The position numbers were made by a program, and so were the translations under genes. From Candidula unifasciata (lineage: Eukaryota > Mollusca > Gastropoda > Stylommatophora > Geomitridae), in contig CAJHNH020001147.1 of the NCBI GenBank assembly GCA_905116865.2, forward strand, positions 1-64,000: a stretch of 64,000 nucleotides of DNA, written 5' to 3'. Shown here one piece after another: positions 11,131-22,276 of this stretch (its first letter is position 1; each line of letters begins with the position of its first letter). The notes under the pieces were generated by a model that worked only from the letters and a program-made list of their open reading frames with translations, had not been told where the DNA came from and did no database searches.

Positions 11131-11186
11131 CACCTATTGCTAGGTTGTATTGATATAGTATGTTATGTTATATTGGGGCACCACAA

Positions 11187-11579
11187 TACGGTTACCGAGT
11201 ACACCGTAGCCTCGTGTGAGGGAGTTGCGAAACAATGTTTCTTTCATCGTTTAATTCTTTTTTTTTAAATATTCTTCCTCCTTGTATTCCTTGTTACTCT
11301 ATTCTGCACCTCCTCTCCTACGACTTCTTCTACCTCCTCTAATTCTCTACCTACAAAGACAGTTTTAAAGTCTCTGGTATATTTGCAAACTTGTGCAACT
11401 CAAACATTGACACAGCTGCTCGACTAGAAACTCCAATCTGAAGTAGTTAGTTGTCTTTGTGTGTTTACTTCCCTTGGACTGCGAAAACACGGAGCCGGCA
11501 AAACTTAGGGAAACCCTCCACGGAAGGACCTGGAGCAGAAATAAATATATACACTTCAAAGATCTGATTCCAGTGTGGT
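11187..11579. other. Unassigned stretch
   Basis: I see no gene, SINE or LINE here; there is a pyrimidine-rich portion at 11270-11345. Confidence 0.4.
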
Positions 11580-12852
11580 GTTGATGGTTGGGCGGTGGGG
11601 AAATGAGGGAGACTTACTTTTGGTTGTGCGGTGGGGCAATGAGGGAGACTTACCGATGATTGTGCGGTGGGGCAATGAGGGAGACTTACTGATGATTGTG
11701 CGGTGGGGCAATGAGGGAGACGTACTGATGGTTGTGCGGTGGGGTAATGAGGGAGACTTACTGATGGTTGTGTCTTGGGGCAATGAGGGAGACTTACTGA
11801 TGGTTGGGTGGTGGGGCAATGAGGGAGACTTACCGATGGTTGTGCGGTGGGGCAATGAGGGAGACTTACTGATGATTGTGCGGTGGGGCAATGAGGGAGA
11901 CTTACTGATGATTGTGCAGTGGGGCAATGAGGGAGACTTACTGATGGTTGGGCGGTGGGGCAATGAGGGAGACTTACTAATGATTGTGCGGTGGGGCAAT
12001 GAGGGAGACTTACCGATGGTTGGGCGGTGGGGCAATGAGGGAGACTTATTGATGGTTGCGCGGTGGGGCAATAAGGGAGACTTACTGACGGTTGTGCGGT
12101 GGGGCAATGAGGGAGACGTACTGATGGTTGTGCGGTGGGGCAATGGGGAAGACTTACTGACGGTTGTGTGGTGGGGCAATGAGGGAGACGTACTGATGGT
12201 TGTGCGGTGGGGCAATGAGGGAGACTTACTGACGGTTGTGTGGTGGGGCAATGAGGGAGACGTACTGATGGTTGTGCGGTGGGGCAATGAGGGAGACGTA
12301 CTGATAATTGTGCGGTGGGGTAATGAGGGAGACTTACTGATGGTTGTGTCTTGGGGCAATGAGGGAGACTTACTGATGGTTGTGTGGTGGGGCAATGAGG
12401 GAGACTTACTGATGATTGTGCGGTGGGGCAATGAGGGAGACTTACCGATGGTTGGGTGGTGGGGCAATGAGGGAGACTTATTGATGGTTGTGCGGTGGGG
12501 CAATGAGGGAGACTTACTGACGGTTGTGCGGTGGGGCAATGAGGGAGACGTACTGATGGTTGTGCGGTGGGGCAATGGGGGAGACTTACTGACAGTTGTG
12601 TGGTGGGACAATGAGGGAGACGTACTGATGGTTGTGCGGTGGGGCAATGAGGGAGACTTACTGACGGTTGTGTCGTGGGGCAATGAGGGAGACGTACTGA
12701 TGGTTGTGCGGTGGGGCAATGAGGGAGACGAACTGATAATTGTGCGGTGGGGCAATGAGGGAGACTTACTGATGGTTGTGTCTTGGGGCAATGAGGGAGA
12801 CTTACTGATGGTTGTGTGGTGGGGCAATGAGGGAGACTTACTGGTGGCTTAG
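11580..12852. repeat. 36-bp minisatellite (about 35 units) with 432-bp higher-order repeat
   Basis: The unit contains GGTTGTGCGGTGGGGCAATG and GAGGGAGACTTACTGAT. Variants (GACGG, GTCTTGG, TGATTGTG, ACGTACTG) recur in the same order 12 units apart: the CTTACTGACG unit at 12081 reappears at 12513, exactly 432 bp later. Because 36 is divisible by three, both strands give frames of more than 400 codons; these are by-products of the array. Confidence 0.97.
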
Positions 12853-12951
12853 ACAAGGAGATCATCAAATGAGTCCGGCGTGTTCATTCCCAATCGAAAA
12901 CCTGTTTCACGTGCAACTCATCTCGTCTTAATCCGTTGGTACTTTGCGGAA

Positions 12952-12953
<2 letters not shown>

Positions 12954-12997
<44 letters not shown>

Positions 12998-13952
12998 GAG
13001 AGAAAGAGAGAGAGAGAGAGTGAGAGAAAGAGAGAAAGAGAGAGTTAGAAATATAAAGACAGTATACAGACAGCGAGAGAGAGAAAGAGAGAGACAGACA
13101 GACAATAAAAGTGACAGACAGACAACGAGAGAGACACAGATAGACAACGAGAGAGACCCAGACAGACAACGAGAGAGACACAGACAGGCAACGAAAGAGA
13201 CACAGACAGGCAACGAGAGAGACACAGACAGACAACGAGAGAGACACAGACAGACAACGAGAGAGACACATACAGACAACGAGAGAGACACATACAGGCA
13301 ACGAGAGAGACACAGACAGGCAACGAGAGAGACACAGACAGGCAACGAGAGAGACACAGACAGGCAACGGGAGAGACACAGACAGACAACGGGAGAGACA
13401 CAGACAGACAGAGAGAGACAGACAGACAACGGGAGAGACACAGACAGACAACGGGAGAGACACAGACAGACAACGGGAGAGACACAGACAGACAACGGGA
13501 GAGACACAGACAGACAACGGGAGAGACACAGACAGACAACGGGAGAGACACAGACAGACAACGGGAGAGACACAGACAGACAACGGGAGAGACACAGACA
13601 GACAACGGGAGAGACACAGACAGACACACACAGACAGCAACGGGAGAGACACAGACAGACAACGGGAGAGACACAGACAGACAACGGGAGAGACACAGAC
13701 AGACAACGGGAGAGACACAGACAGACAACGGGAGAGACACAGACAGACAACGGGAGAGACAGAGAGAGACACGGACAAGGAGAGACAGACAACGAGAGAG
13801 ACACACACAGACAACGCGAGAGTCGCACATACAGACAACGCGAGAGTCGCACATACAGACAACGAGGGAGAAAGACAGAGAAAGAGACACAGACAACGAG
13901 AAAAAGACAGAGAGAGACACAGACAACGAGAGAGAGAGAGACAGAGAGACAT

Positions 13953-13998
<46 letters not shown>
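12954..13998. repeat. (GA)n-flanked 22-bp minisatellite
   Basis: GA-rich microsatellite flanks (12954-13070 and 13890-13995) enclose units carrying GACACAGACAGACAACGGGA. Sub-blocks differ in AACGAGAGA, AACGGGAGA and CAGGCAACGAG types. The 320-375-codon frames on both strands reflect the repeat. Confidence 0.95.
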
Positions 13999-13999
<1 letters not shown>

Positions 14000-15281
14000 A
14001 CAAGATTAATCCTCACGCAAGGAATCACTGATAAACGATGGCGTGTACATATTGAATATAGGTGGGTGTGGTTGGTTATCACGTGACCGCGGTGTTTATT
14101 TTTGATCCGGCTAGTCGGACTATATGTCTGCATTTCTGTCCGCCCTTGTGTCCGTCCTTGTCTGTCTGTCATTACCTAGGTTTGCCAGTAGGTCCTTTCT
14201 CTTTCTGTCTATAGATCTGTCTGTCAGGCTGACTGTATCTACTTGCCTATTCGCACTTCCGCCCATCCGTGCCTGGGTTTGCCAATCGTCCTTCTTCTTG
14301 TCTCAGAAATATATTTTCTTTCTAAAGACCGTTGACGTCTCTAGCTTCGGAATTGCGAACGCGAGTCGTAATTCCGAAATACCCGGTTCATATTCCAGCT
14401 GCCAGTGATTTGGCAGCAGCCTAATTTTTGTTTTCTCTAGTGGTATATACCTGCTGACTGTTTGGTTACATCAGTGGTAGACTGCTAGACGTAACATTTT
14501 CCAGTCAAATCCCCCCCTCCCCCAATAAAAATGTTGGGGTTGGTTCTGCAACGGTATGTAAACGATTTGAAACGTACTCGTATTGTATGTGACCTAGTGC
14601 TCCGCAGGGAGCCTCATTCGTGGACAGACATCGTGTATCAGATATCCGGTGTATCGGATGTCCGGGGGATCAGTGCTGCTGGCACATCAACCGCCTCACA
14701 TCGTTCCACTTACTGCCGGCATGGCAAGGTCAGGGTCACTCTTGGATGGTTGGCTGGCCAGGGAAAACGCCTGGTGGTTTGGTTGCTAGATGACCAGGAA
14801 GGATTTAGACTGGATGAGGCCACGAGCTATACGAAGCCCCGAGGCCCCTACCAGGTTTAATTACACCAGCCAGTCTAAGAAAACTGTAAAATATGTACAC
14901 CATTTCCGCCTTTTAAATATATGGATAATCAAGCTGACTGTTTTATCCAATTTAAATAGGCTGCGAAATTTTAAAAAAAATGTCTCAGTAAATATACACC
15001 ATAATATTTTTACAATTATAAAATTTCTGAGTGAAATTAGCATTAAAATATTTTGAAAGAACATTGCACTCATAGTATATTAAAAGAAAAATTATTTGTG
15101 GAAGAAGAAAAAAAAAAACTGAGTTTTGTAAGGCCTCTGCAGATTGTTGAGCCCTCACCTGTTACTTATTTAGCTGTTAAATAAATCCGACACTGTAGAT
15201 GAATAATGTCTGCCTGTCTACTGTCTGCCTGCAATGTGTTTAGGAAATCCTTCAAGATCGCCGCTATAAGTACAGAATTCC
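13999..15281. other. No gene recognised
   Basis: A TCTG-rich patch lies at 14120-14250 and AT-rich DNA at 14870-15110. A 109-codon plus-strand frame at 14531-14860 has ordinary composition but no domain I recognise and no clear splice context. Confidence 0.45.
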
Positions 15282-15658
15282 TGCACTTTGGTACAGCTTC
15301 ACTGTGGTACACCTTCACTGTGGTACACCTTTGTGGTACATCTTCATTGTGGTACATCTTCACTATGGTACAGCTTTACTATGGTACAGCTTCATTATGG
15401 TACAGCTTTACTATTGTACTCCTTCACTATGGTACACCTTTACTATGGTGCAACTTTACTATGGTGCAACTTCACTATGGTACACCTTCACTATGGTACA
15501 GCTTCATTATGGTACAACTTCACTATGGTACACCTTCACTATGGTACACCTTCACTATGGTACACCTTCACAATGTACACCTTCACTATGGTACACCTTC
15601 ACTATGGTACACCTTCACTATGGTACACCTTTACTATGGTACACCTTTACTAGCTTCA
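15282..15658. repeat. 16-bp minisatellite, about 23 units
   Basis: The unit is CTTCACTATGGTACAC with variants CTTTACTATGGT, CTTCACTGTGGT and GGTGCAAC. All three plus-strand frames stay open across it. Confidence 0.95.
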
Positions 15659-15839
15659 CTATGCGACCTGACGTTCTGATTATTGTGCTCAACTTCAGAC
15701 CTATAATGTGTGCATGTTTAATGTGTCCATGTATTTTACATACGATATGCTGGTGTCAGTGGTTTCCCCCTGCCTCCCGGAGTGCAACATCCCCGAGTTT
15801 TAATACCTGAGACCACGCAGACAAATAGAAGCGTACCAT

Positions 15840-16054
15840 AAATACTCGTTGATTTCTGATCTACTGTCGGCTGCCTGCCGTCCCAAAAGTCGTATGTTTA
15901 AATCTCACAGCTGACGATGGTTAAAACTGACTTGGTTGTCCATGTTCTGTTGGTCTACATTATTATTAGGGAAGTAAAGGTGGCCGGCTTTACAGTCACT
16001 ACATACTCACTGAGTGCAGATTGTCTATACAAATATGGGTTTAGCACCATGTAC
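15840..16054 (+). mobile_element. Degenerate family A SINE, its 3' part overrun by the next array
   Basis: A decayed tRNA-like head (TCGTATGTTTAAATCTCACA) is followed by the family A block (GAAGTAAAGGTGGCCGGC) and by CAAATATGGGTTTAGCACCA, which corresponds to the 3' body of the copy at 26.9 kb. The 25-bp array starts exactly where the SINE 3' region should continue. Confidence 0.6.
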
Positions 16055-16878
16055 CTAACCACAACACGTATAGTTGAGCCTAACCACAACACGTATAGTT
16101 GAGCCTAACCACAACACGTATAGTTGAGCCTAACCACAACACGTATAGTTGAGCCTAACCACAACACGTATAGTTGAGCCTAACCACAACACGTATAGTT
16201 GAGCCTAACCACAACACGTATAGTTGAGCCTAACCGCAACATGTATAGTTGAGCCTAACCACAACACCTATAGTTGAGCCTAACCGCAACACATATAGTT
16301 GAGCCTAACCACAACACGTATAGTTGAGCCTAACTGCAACACGTATAGTTGAGCCTAACTGCAACACGTATAGTTGAGCTAACCACAACAGTATAGTTGA
16401 GCCTAACCACAACACGTATAGTTGAGCCTAACCACAAACACGTATAAGTTGAGCCTAAACTGCAACACGTATAGTTGAGCCTAACCACAACACGTATAGT
16501 TGAGCCTAACCGCAACACGTATAGTTGAGCCTAACCACAACACGTATTAGTTGAGCCTAACCACAACCGTATAGTTGAGCCTAACAACACGTTTAGTTGA
16601 GCCTAACCACACACGTATAGTTGAGCCTAACCACAACACGTATAGTTTGAGCCTAACCACAACACGTATAGTTGAGCCTAACCACAACACGTATAGTTGA
16701 GCCTAACCACAAACACGTATAGTTGAGCCTAACCACAACACGTATAGTTGAGCCTAACCACAACACGTATAGTTGAGCCTAACCACAACACGTATAGTTG
16801 AGCCTAACCACAACACGTATAGTTGAGCCTAACCACAACACGTATAGTTGAGCCTAACCACAACACGTATAGTTGAGC
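16055..16878. repeat. 25-bp minisatellite, about 33 units
   Basis: Units carry CCTAACCACAACACGTATAG plus TTGAG. Units at both ends are nearly identical. Those at 16375-16650 carry many single-base insertions and deletions. Confidence 0.97.
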
Positions 16879-16943
16879 TCTTGTGTTTTCTGACAGGTTG
16901 CAGTATAAAGCTGTCTTATTTTCCATTAGAAAGCTGAACACGT

Positions 16944-17194
16944 TTTGATCATTTCAGAAACAATTTGATCATTTCAGAAACAATTTGATCATTTCAGAAA
17001 CAATTTGATCATTTCAGAAACAATTTGATCATTTCAGAAACAATTTGATCATTTCAGAAACAATTTGATCATTTCAGAAACAATTTAATCATTTCAGAAA
17101 CAATTTAATCATTTCAGAAACAATTTGATCATTTCAGAAACAATTTGATCATTTCAGAAACAATTTGATCATTTCAGAAACAATTTGATCATTT
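16944..17194. repeat. 20-bp satellite, about 12.5 near-perfect units
   Basis: The unit is CAATTTGATCATTTCAGAAA. Only two units differ (TTTAATC instead of TTTGATC, near 17086 and 17106). Its right end was the target of the following retroposon. Confidence 0.98.
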
Positions 17195-17478
17195 GCCGTG
17201 TGGGTTCCTAGACCCATTGTGGGGGAACAATAAGAAGAAACCCACTGCCTTCCTAACAAGCATGTCGTAAGAGTCGAGTAATTAGGGGTTTCCTTCGGTG
17301 TCGGAGAGCATCTGCTCGAGAATCAAGGAAACAACAGTCTGCATACAGATAAGTCAGACTTGTAAAACGGATGTAAACGCCAGACTGTAGTTCTGGAACA
17401 AGACTAAAATCCAGAAGTGGACGAACAACCAGAAATGTCTGCCGGCGTTTACAGTCTGTGAAGGCGAAGAAGAAGAAT
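17195..17478 (+). mobile_element. Family G (GAA)-tailed retroposon with 12-bp TSD
   Basis: ATTTGATCATTT (17183-17194) precedes the element and ATTTAATCATTT (17479-17490) follows it, 11 of 12 identical and both matching unit variants of the invaded 20-bp array. The body carries AACAAGCATGTCGTAAGAGT, GGAACAAGACTAAAATCCAG and AGAAGTGGACGAACAACCAG, and ends GGCGAAGAAGAAGAA. No coding capacity is visible. Related copies lie near 27.3, 30.0, 43.4, 47.9, 48.3, 54.7, 55.9 and 63.3 kb. Confidence 0.85.
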
Positions 17479-17490
17479 ATTTAATCATTT

Positions 17491-18107
17491 GTATGTGTTG
17501 GTCACAATAATTCAACTAATCATATTGTAATGTATGCTCTAGTACAGGTAACTGCCATTTTGTACTGTATTCGATGATGTATTTCTTTCTTTTCTCTCCA
17601 TTTCTGGAACACAACCAGGTCCCTCACAGAAGCAAACTGATGGTAATATCTTTGTCCACAACATATTTGCACTCCCGTAAACTTTTAAGTGTGTTTTTTT
17701 GCTTCCTAACTCTTGGCGATATTTTACAAACTTGTATTATGTTCTCCACTCTGCTTACATTATGTTGCATAGGAAAATCCAGTAATCTTCTTGTGTTATG
17801 TCAGAAACTCACATCAGTTCATACTAATTAGGAAACTCACGTAATCGTGTGCCGTGTATGAAGCTGTCTTAATCTTAGCACATTAAATCTCGTAATCTTG
17901 TACGGTGTATGAAGCTGTTTTTTAATCTGAGTGCTTTACATTCTTGTAGTTTTACTTTGGAAATGAGACTTTCTTAATCTGATATCGTGTAAACTTCCGT
18001 AATATTGCTTTGACCATGTCATTCTCTTAACCATGTGTAGCAACTTCACGTAAGCGTATTGTCTATGATATTCCTGTAGTCTTATATTATGCATGAAACT
18101 CTCGTGA
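17491..18107. other. Unassigned AT-rich stretch
   Basis: I recognise no repeat or gene; weak words such as CTCGTAATCTTG hint at a degenerate relative of the array downstream. Confidence 0.4.
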
Positions 18108-18335
18108 TATCATCATTATCATCATAACCGTTGTGTCGTCTGTGTATCACAGTATCTCGTACTCTATCAGAGATCCAATCCAGTATCTTTAGCCTCCTCG
18201 TCAACGTTCGTTGTAGGGTTTCTCGTAGACTTCCTCGACTTCACGATCCTTTAATTTCCCATTCCAGTGCCTGTTCGGTGATTCTCTGTTGCCATCTTCT
18301 CTGTCTTATATCTGTTGATAGCAGAGGTAGTGCAA
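18108..18335 (-). pseudogene. LINE ORF2 C-terminal fragment
   Basis: The minus strand reads RITEQALEWEIKGS, stop, SRGSLRETLQRTLTRRLK. This fits the end of many CR1/RTE-type reverse-transcriptase polyproteins, where (I)xxQALxW is followed by a basic GRPRETWRRTLxRxLK stretch. An in-frame TGA and loss of the GRP motif show decay. It ends in a GATGAT-rich tail near 18110, consistent with a LINE 3' tail. Upstream RT is absent (5' truncation). Clade assignment is not possible from this piece. Confidence 0.6.
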
Positions 18336-18577
18336 ATATTTCTCTGGCTTCCTTGCCTCACAGCAACATATTGTATGTACAATTCGTGTCCATTTAAACT
18401 TAGTTTGAAACACAGATGAAAGTAATATATTTATTCTCCTTCTTTACTTCTATCCCATAATTTTCACTTGTGTGTACCTGCTCCAGCAATGTTTGTCTTT
18501 TAGCCTTTCAACAAATAACAACATTTACGCTCTGGTGAATACTTTATATTTTATTTCAAGCTGTCTTAATAGCTGAT

Positions 18578-19352
18578 TGTATTTTACACTCTTGTAATCT
18601 TGTGTGTTGTAAACTCTCTTTATTGTATACTGTTAATTTATACTCTTGTAATCTTTTATGTTATAAACTCTCTTTATGGTTACTGTTATTTTACACTCTT
18701 GTAATCTTGTTATGAACTCTTCCTATCGTTTACTTTATTTACACTATTGTAATCTTGTGTGTTGTAAACTCTCTTTCTCGTATTTTACACTCTCTAATCT
18801 TCTGTGTATTATAAACTCTCTTTCTCGTTTTTTACACTCCTGTTATCTTCTGTGTAATATAAACTCTCTTTCTCGTTTTTTTACACTCCTGTTATCTTCT
18901 GTGTAATATAAACTCTCTTTCTCGTATTTCACACTCCTGTTATCGTCTGTCTATTATAAACTCTCTTTCTCGTATTTTACACTCTCTAATCTTCTGTATA
19001 TTATAAACTCTCTTGTATTTTACACGATTGTAATCGTGTGTGTATTATAAACTCTCTTTCTTGTATTTCACACCCCTGTTATCTTCTGTCTATTATAAAC
19101 TATCTTTCTCGTATTTTACACTCTCTAATCTTCTGTATATTATAAACTCTCTTTCTTGTATTTTACACGATTGTAATCGTGTGTGTATTATAAACTCTCT
19201 TTCTTGTATTTCACACTCCTGTTATCTTCTGTCTATTATAAACTATCTTTCTCGTATTTTACACTCTCTAATCTTCTGTATATTATAAACTCTCTTTCTT
19301 GTATTTTACACGATTGTAATCTTGTGTGTATTATAAACTCTCTTTCTTGCAA
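18578..19352. repeat. AT-rich minisatellite with 143-bp higher-order unit
   Basis: Basic units of about 45-50 bp contain TATTATAAACTCTCTTTCTC and TTTTACACTC. At 19043 and 19186 a three-unit block repeats almost exactly 143 bp apart. Divergence increases to the left. Confidence 0.9.
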
Positions 19353-19557
19353 TCTCTGTTTCAAAACTACATCATTCTCTAGTGCTACGAGCTCTCGGAA
19401 TCTGTTAAAGTGTTTAGAGATTTGCTCAATCTGAGATTGTTTGGAATATTTAGCATTGTATGTGGTGGTTTATGTTTGTCGTTAAAGTTGATGCTTCTAA
19501 CTCCTAATCTCATTGTGCGTTAAAATGGTATGGCTCCCAGAGCGCGCAATCAGTCAC

Positions 19558-21209
19558 AGTTGTGGGAGTCTGTGCCTTCCCTGTAGCAACATATGGATGT
19601 GAGTGGTGGACTGTCTCGCAGTCTGTGCCTTCCCTGTAGCAACATATGGATGTGAGTGGTGGACTGTCTCGCAGTCTGTGCCTTCCCTGTAGCAACATAT
19701 GGATGTGAGTGGTGGACTGTCTCGCAGTCTGTGCCTTCCCTGTAGCAACATATGGATGTGAGTGGTGGACTGTCTCGCAGTCTGTGCCTTCCCTGTAGCA
19801 ACATATGGATGTGAGTGGTGGACTGTCTCGCAGTCTGTGCCTTCCCTGTAGCAACATATGGATGTGAGTGGTGGACTGTCTCGCAGTCTGTACCTTCCCT
19901 GTAGCGACATATGGATGTGAGTGGTGGACTGTCTCGCAGTCTGTGCCTTCCCTGTAGCAACAAAGGGATGTGAGTGGTGGATTGTCTCGCAGTCTGTACC
20001 TTCCCTGTAGCAACATATGGATGTGAGTGGTGGACTGTCTTGCAGTCTGTGCCTTCCCTGTAGCAACATATGGATGTGAGTGGTGGACTGTCTCGCAGTC
20101 TGTGCCTTCCCTGTAGCAACATATGGATGTGAGTGGTGGGCTGTCTCGCAGTCTGTACCTTCCCTGTAGCAACATATGGATGTGAGTGGTGGACTGTCTC
20201 GCAGTCTGTGCCTTCCCTGTAGCAACATATGGATGTGAGTGGTATGTTGTCTCGCAGTCTGTACCTTCCCTGTAGCAACATATGGATGTGAGTGGTGGAC
20301 TGTCTCTCCCTGTAGCAACTTATGGATGTGAGTGGTGGACTGTCTCGCAGTCTGTGCCTTCCCTGTAGCAACATATGGATGTGAGTGGTGGGCTGTCTCG
20401 CAGTCTGTGCCTTCCCTGTAGCAACATATGGATGTGAGTGGTGGACTGTCTCGCAGTCTGTGCCTTCCCTGTAGCAACATATGGATGTGAGTGGTGGGCT
20501 GTCTCGCAGTCTGTGCCTTCCCTGTAGCAACATATGGATGTGAGTGGTGGGCTGTCTCGCAGTCTGTGCCTTCCCTGTAGCAACATATGGATGTGTGTGG
20601 TGGGCTGTCTCGCAGTCTGTGCCTTCCCTGTAGCAACATATGGATGTGAGTGGTGGGCTGTCTCGCAGTCTGTGCCTTCCCTGTAGCAACATATGGATGT
20701 GAGTGGTGGGCTGTCTCGCAGTCTGTGCCTTCCCTGTAGCAACATATGGATGTGTGTGGTGGACTGTCTCGCAGTCTGTGCCTTCCCTGTAGCAACATAT
20801 GGATGTGTGTGGTGGGCTGTCTCGCAGTCTGTGCCTTCCCTGTAGCAACATATGGATAAAACTTGTGTGGTGGGCTGTCTCGCAGTCTGTGCCTTCCCCT
20901 GTATCCATCAACATATGGATGTGAGTGGTGGACTGTCTCGCAGTTTGTGCCTTCCCTGTAGCAACATATGGATGTGAGTGGTGGGTTGTCTCGCAGTCTG
21001 TGCCTTCCCTGTAGCAACATATGGATGTTAGTGGTGGGTTGTCTCGCAGTCTGTGCCTTCCCTGTAGCAACATATGGATGTGAGTGGTGGACTGTCTCGC
21101 AGTTTGTGCCTTCCCTGTAGCAACATATGGATGTGAGTGGTGGGTTGTCTCGCAGTCTGTACCTTCCCTGTAACAACATATGGATGTGAGTGGTGGACTG
21201 TCTCCCATC
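19558..21209. repeat. 53-bp minisatellite, about 31 units, derived from LINE reverse transcriptase
   Basis: Units contain GTGCCTTCCCTGTAGCAACA, ATATGGATGTGAGTGGTGGA and CTGTCTCGCA. In one frame a single unit reads FPVATYGCEWWTVSQ, which matches the conserved PVATYGCESWT segment in the C-terminal half of many non-LTR reverse transcriptases. The DNA right after the array (21292 on) continues with the next LINE segment in the same orientation. Since 53 is not divisible by three, the frame shifts at every unit. The 572-codon minus-strand frames are artefacts. Confidence 0.93.
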
Positions 21210-21545
21210 ATTAGGGAAGAACATAAGGGCTTTTCAGCTGAAATATTAAAGAAAGTATCTAAAAACATAATTAAAAAATATTTTTTTTTAAATGGACATC
21301 CTAAAAGATCTAAATGTGGAAGAAAATCGGCTCGTAAACTGCATCTTGTCTCGGAAACGTGATTACTTTGGTCACATCAATCGTCACAACCGCTTGGAGA
21401 AAAAAAAAATGCGGTTGCATAAGGCAGAAGACACGGGATCGGGTAAGAGGGGCAGGGGACGATCAGCACAAAGATGAGCTCAAGATATCAGCAATATCTT
21501 GGGCAGCAAAGTTCATGAGCCGAGAGAGAGCTGGTCAGAAACTCC
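21210..21545 (+). pseudogene. LINE ORF2 C-terminal fragment, continuation of the 53-bp array source
   Basis: From 21292 the plus strand reads MDILKDLNVEENRL, then LSRKRDYFGHINRHNRLEK and GKRGRGRSAQR. These are the ILKxLNV, YFGHxxRxxxLEK and GRRxRGR blocks that follow the YGCESWT motif in CR1/RTE-type LINEs. About 29 codons separate it from the last array unit, somewhat fewer than I would expect of an intact element. Frame breaks (A run at 21400, stop at 21476) show it is dead. A second copy of the same family lies at 36895-37218. Confidence 0.8.
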
Positions 21546-21555
21546 CAGTTTATTT

Positions 21556-21835
21556 TTAGGGTGGGGGTGGGGTGGGGCAGGGGGGTGGGTGGTGGGCGGG
21601 GGTGGGTGGGGGCGACATTTAGTAAAGAACATGCTAAATGTTAATGATACAATAAATATATTATTAAAAAAAATACTTCAAAATTTTTCTGATTGTCTTT
21701 TGAACGTGGGTAAGTCCCATGTCAATTTCAAAGCATTTATAATGTTAAATTATGTGTGAAAACCATCTAGTCTTGTATTTCATTTGGTACTTCTAACAGC
21801 CCCCCCTCCCACCCCCCCCCCGTCCCCGCCCACCC
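21556..21835. other. G-rich tract with C-rich partner
   Basis: Bases 21559-21612 contain many GGG to GGGGGG runs separated by one to three bases, a classic G-quadruplex-capable sequence on the plus strand. Bases 21798-21835 are C-rich (CCCCCCTCCC, then ACCCCCCCCCC) and could pair with it about 200 bp away. Confidence 0.7.
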
Positions 21836-21925
21836 ACACTTTAAATAATCTTTGAGTGTCTGTATTACAAACTTTGACTTCTTCTTTTGTCAAAATCTGC
21901 TTGTGCCGATAGGCGTAGCAGTCTA

Positions 21926-22276
21926 TCAGATGATCGGCAACCGAGCCAGGGCGCGCTCAGTCACTTCATATGCCGTGATGTTATGAAGTCTCAAGTTGTC
22001 CGTGACTCCTTCAATCCATCTTCTTCTTGGTCTTCCCCTGCCTCTAGGTGTTTCGATTTTCATGTTGTATGCTCTTGATGCTGGCATCGTTGGTTCCATT
22101 CTCATTAGGTGACCAAACCATTTCATTCTTTGCTTCTCAATAAATTTAACGATGGGTATGGTTCCAATAGTTCTTGTAATCACAACGTTTCTCACTCGAT
22201 CTCTTCTGGTTTTATTCGCAGCCATTCTCAAACATCTCATTTCACAGGTGGTTAGTCTTCTCTCGTAACTAGGTAT
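21926..22276 (-). pseudogene. LINE ORF2 C-terminal fragment (about 117 codons open)
   Basis: The minus strand reads YERRLTTCEMRCLRMAANK, TRRDRVRNVVI, RMKWFGHLMRME and ETPRGRGRPRRRWIEGV, ending at a stop. These are the blocks after the RT domain in non-LTR polyproteins: ExRxLRRIxGKTRRDRxRN, KWFGHxxRM and GRPRRRW. The frame is open with no internal stop, so it is fairly young, but the RT catalytic part upstream is missing. It would act in target-primed reverse transcription if complete. Confidence 0.88.

Noticed and set aside
10988..11185. 16-bp direct repeats as TSD of a new element
   Set aside because: The first copy lies inside family B sequence and 16 bp is longer than the 11-12-bp TSDs of that family; a local duplication is simpler.
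11465..12868. Open frames of 423-467 codons on both strands
   Set aside because: They are the 36-bp array read in frame (36 is a multiple of three); frames are equally open on both strands and end at the array edges.
12884..14172. Four long frames over the GA/22-bp array
   Set aside because: Low-complexity Arg/Asp/Thr/Gln or Ser/Leu/Cys translations present in several frames at once.
16944..17194. CRISPR-like regularity (20-bp units)
   Set aside because: Units are directly adjacent with no variable spacers, and the context is eukaryotic.
18108..18335. Host nuclear protein suggested by basic TLTRRLK stretch
   Set aside because: The order of blocks and in-frame stop fit a decayed LINE C-terminus better.
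19550..21268. Minus-strand frames of 556 and 572 codons
   Set aside because: They are repeat translations of the 53-bp array on the antisense strand of a LINE fragment, with the peptide period following the DNA period.
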